Positions 60,201 to 64,000 of a stretch of DNA of 64,000 bases are shown piece after piece. Each line of letters starts with the position of its first letter. Positions within the stretch are counted from its first letter, which is position 1. The notes under the pieces were generated by a model that was given only the letters and a program-made list of their open reading frames with translations, ran no database searches and was not told where the DNA came from. The translations under genes and the position numbers were made by a program. Where the stretch lies: NCBI RefSeq assembly GCF_029168945.1, contig NC_083605.1:32129280-32193279 (forward strand), given 5' to 3'. The DNA is from Cannabis sativa (lineage: Eukaryota; Streptophyta; Magnoliopsida; Rosales; Cannabaceae).

Positions 60201-61101
60201 TCGTTGAGCTTAATTCTATTTTTTGGTGTTGTTTTTGAGTTATTTGAGCTAGTTTAAGCATGAATCATTGTTTGTGGTTGAGTTTGGACTTAGAGCACAA
60301 ACTTTGCTCTTGAATGGTGGATTTGATTTTAGGAGTTCATATCTATTTTTGATGCTTGAGTTATGTTTATTGTGGATGTTTAGGGGTTTTGGAAGGTTTG
60401 AAACAATTTGGGGTAGAATTGTTTTGTTGGTGAGGTTTTAGGGTTTCGTGCAAGGAACCGGTTACCTGGTTTAGGCAGCCTGTAAAATTAGTTTATTATT
60501 TCCTCAAGCAGAACCCTAATAACCGATTTTCTATTTTGAGGATCTAGTTTACCGAGTTTAGTAGCTTTAGAACCCTAGATTTTCATGTCTTAGCGATACT
60601 TAGGGTTTTGCAACATTATCAATTGATAGAGAAACTTCTAGTTTTGATTTTTTGTCCCCAAAAAGTTATTTGGTGTGTCACTTATCAGTTTTACAAATGT
60701 GTCACTTAGGGATCTGTAAACCGTCGAGCAGCAATTCTATTCAGGTTGATCAGCACACCTGAACTTAGAATCGAGGTAAGATTAGTATAATGATATGTAT
60801 ATGTGATTACATGTTTAGCATACATATTTATGAATGTCTGTTAGATAATATATTGAAATAGCGATATCAGTATACATAAAGTTATATTGAATACCGACGA
60901 ATGTATGTTTAGCATAAGTACTAATTGATGCTATCACATCAGTACGACTAGAGTACCAAGTATAGGCTGATATTATGGTCAATAGTACTATTCTACGAAC
61001 GTTCTAAACTCAGTATGCGTAGGACGCGGGATAGGGTTATGGTTGGGTGTATGAGCGCCTAATTATGACCCAGTTTAATTTTAGGTTATGATTATGCTTT
61101 T

Positions 61102-61259
61102 TGTAGGAAATCAAGCTAGCAATTAGTTGTAAATTTACATTTAATGTATTTTCCATTTACTCTAGTATAACTAGGTGTTCACATTATATAATATATACCC
61201 TTTGTATACACTAAAAGAAATCATCAGAAAATAAAAATCATTTCTCTCATTTTTCTACA
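61102..61259 (+). repeat. copia-4 5' LTR
   Basis: 158 bp, tgtaggaaatcaagctagca ... ctctcatttttctaca. The ends tgtag and ctaca are inverted copies, as expected for LTR termini. TATA-like tataatatatac lies near 61186. Confidence 0.85.
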
Positions 61260-61271
61260 TGGTATCAGAGC
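61260..61271 (+). promoter_or_regulatory. copia-4 primer-binding site
   Basis: TGGTATCAGAGC immediately after the LTR; initiator tRNA-Met type. Confidence 0.93.
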
Positions 61272-61668
61272 ATGTAAAAGCTTCTCAAAGAATTTTTTCA
61301 TTCCTTCCCTTCTTAAAATTAGGGTTCTTAAAATTAGGGTTTGGAGGCTCTATCTTAGAAAACTAATTAAAAGGAGTTTTCTATTCTCACCTCCGACCTA
61401 TGAAGCTTCTCCCACCTCCGATCGGAAAAACCCGAAAATTCGGCGATCATCCAAGCTGTGCGTGGACCCCACACGCCACCTCCATCTGCGGCGACTATCT
61501 CCACGTGTCGGCGCGTCGGCGCGCGTGGAAGCCTCCAACGACGTTTTTTCCACCGTCGCCTCTCTCAGGTTTCTCCATCTCTAGCTCTTCTCCGATTCCA
61601 TCGACGTTTTTCCTGCGTTGTCTCTCTTTGTTTCTATACTTGTTTGTTTTGTCTTGTTGTCTTTCTCC
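61272..61668. other. copia-4 leader, GC-rich, no gag
   Basis: About 400 bp. 61390-61620 is rich in cctccga and cgtcggcg words, unlike the element's other parts. Two overlapping short ORFs here have no gag similarity. In a full copia element roughly 1 kb of gag would stand between here and the protease. Confidence 0.65.
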
Positions 61669-62858
61669 ATGGAAGAACAAATCATCTCTTTAGTTGCAAG
61701 ACAGTGCAATACTCATGCACTTCATGTTATGCAAATCCCTCATGACCCTTGGATTGTGGATTCTGGTGCTTCTGACCATATGACAGGTGATAGATCACTA
61801 TTTTCTTTTCTAAGTAAGTGCTCTCATGAAAGGACTGTTCGCATAGCTGATGGTTCGTCTTCTAGAATTGATGGAATTGGAACTATAACAATCTCACCAA
61901 GTCTTGTCTTAAATTCTGTCCTTTATGTTCCAAAGCTTGATTGCAATTTACTTTCTGTAAGCAAATTGAGTAGTGATCTTAATTGTGAAGTTAAGTTTGC
62001 TGCTAAGTTTTGTGTTTTTCAGGATGTGGAATCGGGGAAGATGATTGGCTATGCTGAGTTCAGTAAGGGCTTGTATCTGCTAAAAATCAACAACCCCATG
62101 TTTAACCATGGAAATCGTTGTTGTTTCTCCCAAGGTCAATCTCTTTCCTCAGTAAATCAGTCTAATAAAATCAGTACTATCATGTTATGGCATTACTGTC
62201 TAGGTCATCCAAATTTTGTATATCTTAAACACTTATTCCCATCCCTATTTGTCAATATAAATCCTCAGTCTCTCAAGTGTGATATTTGTCAATTTCTTAA
62301 GCACTCTCGCCACTCTTTCATTCCAAGACCTTATCAACCCTCTCACCCATTCTCACTCATTGATGGAGATATATGGGGACCATCCAAAATTCAAAATATC
62401 AGTGGAGCATGTTGGTTTTTATTACTAGTTGATGATCACAGCCGCTTAAGTTGGACATTCCTCATGAAAGAAAAATCTGAAACAAGTCATATTTTTCAAA
62501 ATTTCCACAAAATGATCCAAACTCAATTCTAAAAAAACATCCAAGTGTTAAAAACCGACAATGCTCGTGACTTCTTCAATTCTGTACTTGGATCATATTT
62601 GCAATCCAATGGGATTGTTCATCAAAGTTCTTGCGTAGACACACCACAATAAAATGGTGTGGCTGAACGCAAAAATCGTCATTTACTAGAGGTAGCCCGA
62701 TCTTTACTTTTTCATCCCATGTTCCAAAAAGATTTTGGGGTGAAGCAGTTCTCACAGCTACCTATCTCATAAATAGAATGCCATCACATGTATTAAAATT
62801 TAAAACTCCGCTGCAAATCTTCCTAGAAGCATATCCCCACTCACATCTTGTGTCTTAA
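61669..62858 (+). pseudogene. copia-4 protease and integrase N-terminal and core
   Basis: From MEEQIISLVARQCNTHALHV (61669) the frame enters protease at PWIVDSGASDHMTGDRSLFS (intact active site) and LNSVLYVPKLDCNLLSVSKL, then pre-integrase WHYCLGHPNFVYLKHLF and CDICQFLKHSR, then integrase DIWGPSKIQNISG and VDDHSRLSWTFLMKEKSE. Stops occur at 62530 and 62650 (the latter in the PQ-NGVAERKNRH motif where Gln is expected), a frame change near 62715, and a stop at 62856. LKTDNARDFFN carries the second catalytic Asp. Confidence 0.94.
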
Positions 62859-64000
62859 ATGCCCTTACGTGTCTTTGGTTGTGTTGCATTTGTCCATGTT
62901 CACTCCTCACATCGTAGCAAACTTGATGCTCGAGCCACGAAATGTATACTTCTTGGCTATTCATCTAATAAAAAAGGATACAAATGCTACTGTCCTGTAT
63001 CACAAAAAGTGTTCAACTCCATGGATGTTACTTTCTTTGAGGAACAGTCTTATTATCCCAAATTTGCAGTTCAGGGGGAGAATCATAATCAAGAACTACA
63101 AAATTGGGAAAATTGGGAGTTTGTTTCACTCATTGATCCTCATTCTTCTTCTGAGAACACCATTGCTGCAAAAACTACTCATCCTCCTGTTTCACTCACT
63201 GATCCTCATTCTTCTTCTGACAACACCATTGCTTCAAACACTCGTCGTCCGTCTGTTACTCATACTCCAAACTATTCAGTCAAATCACATGAGCCAAGAA
63301 ATCCTCATCCAATTCCTTCCTTAAGCCTTGTTCCTATCAACGAGGACCGACTCAACCATTCAGCCAATTCACATGAGCCAAAAACTCTTGGCCACATCCC
63401 AAACAAAGAAATCCGGGTTTACTCAAGGAAAAAGAAAAATCTTGCCAACATTGAACAAGCTACCACTCAAACTCAGCAAAGTCATGAATATAATCTGATT
63501 CCATTCATTCTTGAACAAACACAGGAAGATGTTCGAGTTGAACCTGTTGTGGAAGAAGATGTGTCTGACGATCTAAGCATTCCCATTGCTCTAAGGAAAG
63601 GTGTTCTCTCTTGCACTCAACATCCCATTCACAACTATTTGAGTTACTCAAGCTTATCTCCTACCTATAAAGCTTTTATCACCACTCTGGATCAAGTTCA
63701 GATTCCAAATTCAGTTCAGGAAGCTCTACAGGATCCCAATTGGAATGCTGCCACAATGGAGGAAATAAAAGCACTTGAAAAAAATAAAACATGGATTATC
63801 ACAGATCTGCCAAATGGCAAACGCACAGTTGGTTGTAAATTGATATTCTTGCTCAAGTATAAGGCTGATGGGAGCATTGAAAGATTCAAAGCCCGATTAG
63901 TGGCTAAAGGATTCACCCAATCGTATGGCATTGATTATCAAGAGACATTTGCTCCTGTTGCTAAGTTGAACACCATCCGAGTTCTCTTATCTATTCCTGT
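62859..64000 (+). pseudogene. copia-4 integrase end, linker and start of reverse transcriptase (runs off the window)
   Basis: A single frame stays open for about 380 codons from the ATG at 62859 to the window edge. It begins MPLRVFGCVAFVHVHSSHRS and KCILLGYSSNKKGYKCY (integrase C-terminus), passes a Ser/Thr/His-rich linker with an imperfect 66-bp tandem duplication (about 63124-63240; VSLIDPHSSSENTIA then VSLTDPHSSSDNTIA), and enters reverse transcriptase: [57 protein letters not shown]. The ATG is internal to the polyprotein. A different frame at 62848-63324 is a shadow. Confidence 0.94.

Larger units (their letters stand above)
48561..61101 (+). mobile_element. Gypsy LTR, related to the Tekay-like family, cut by three insertions
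   Basis: Pieces 48561-48941, 59170-59480 and about 60201-61101 follow the order of the Tekay-like LTR: start tgtaataatcgctcagcttt, tatgtgaaatat..., a ctctctctttctcttccttg patch, then gtaagct...gtttaggttt, and finally gtatgagcgcctaa, parallel to gtatgggcgcctaa at 17504. It is more diverged than the 15765/38941 pair. The interruptions are a Sirevirus, an Angela-like LTR fragment and copia-4. Its 3' end lies beyond the window or is lost, so solo LTR versus 5' LTR cannot be decided. Confidence 0.8.
61102..64000 (+). mobile_element. Ty1/copia LTR retrotransposon, 5' part (copia-4)
   Basis: 5' LTR 61102-61259, primer site, leader, then protease, integrase and the start of reverse transcriptase; the rest is beyond the window. 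A gag region is not detectable between primer site and protease. Presumed TSD ctttt (61097-61101) cannot be checked. Confidence 0.92.

Noticed and set aside
62848..63324. 158-codon Leu-rich plus-strand ORF
   Set aside because: Out of frame with the clear copia integrase and linker reading at 62859-64000.

Overview
This 64 kb window is plant nuclear DNA, almost certainly from a eudicot. It is A+T-rich, has primer-binding sites matching initiator-Met tRNA, and carries plant-specific transposon lineages: Tekay-like chromovirus, Sirevirus, Angela-like copia, CACTA, Mutator-like (MULE) and PIF/Harbinger. The species cannot be fixed from the sequence. I found no intact host gene, tRNA, rRNA or CRISPR. 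The one clear host-derived piece is a short fragment of a 40S ribosomal protein SA gene (42289-42432). Almost everything is a transposable element inserted into another, and most boundaries can be set to the base from target-site duplications (TSDs).

Layout. 1-1781: A+T-rich DNA with three copies of a 336-bp tandem repeat (558-1565). 1782-14465: a PIF/Harbinger-related segment, copy 1, split by a large MULE (MULE1, 2738-13127). MULE1 contains a smaller MULE (MULE2, 2900-3792) and a minus-strand Ty1/copia element (copia-1, 4106-10863), whose integrase is split by a solo gypsy LTR (6374-8351). 14466-15764: a minus-strand fragment of a transposon-derived plant gene. 15765-40977: a complete Tekay-like Ty3/gypsy element (TSD GAATG). 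Its protease is split by an Angela-like copia derivative (19499-35631, TSD GCTAC), whose 3' LTR is split by a CACTA transposon (28668-34463, TSD AAG). 40978-42763: spacer with a 366-bp MULE-type MITE and the ribosomal protein fragment. 42764-48200: Harbinger copy 2, with transposase and Myb/SANT ORF remnants, carrying MULE3 (43564-45080). 48561-61101: a gypsy LTR cut by a Sirevirus (48942-59169, TSD GATTT) and an Angela-like LTR fragment (about 59481-60200). 61102-64000: a second short-LTR copia (copia-4) that runs off the window.

How the parts relate. The two Harbinger copies act as empty-site references for each other: copy 2 lacks MULE1 and copy 1 lacks MULE3. The Angela-like 5' LTR is the empty site for the CACTA. 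These comparisons give insertion order without dating. Every coding region is damaged. In the Tekay element most stops look like C-to-T changes at CAG or CGA codons. The Angela-like element has closely matching LTRs around a body with almost no open frames, which suggests it moved using proteins supplied by another element. The least ordinary items are the CACTA gene ending in an Ulp1-like cysteine-protease domain, the related ends of MULE2, MULE3 and the MITE, the ribosomal protein fragment, and a copia element that apparently lacks gag.
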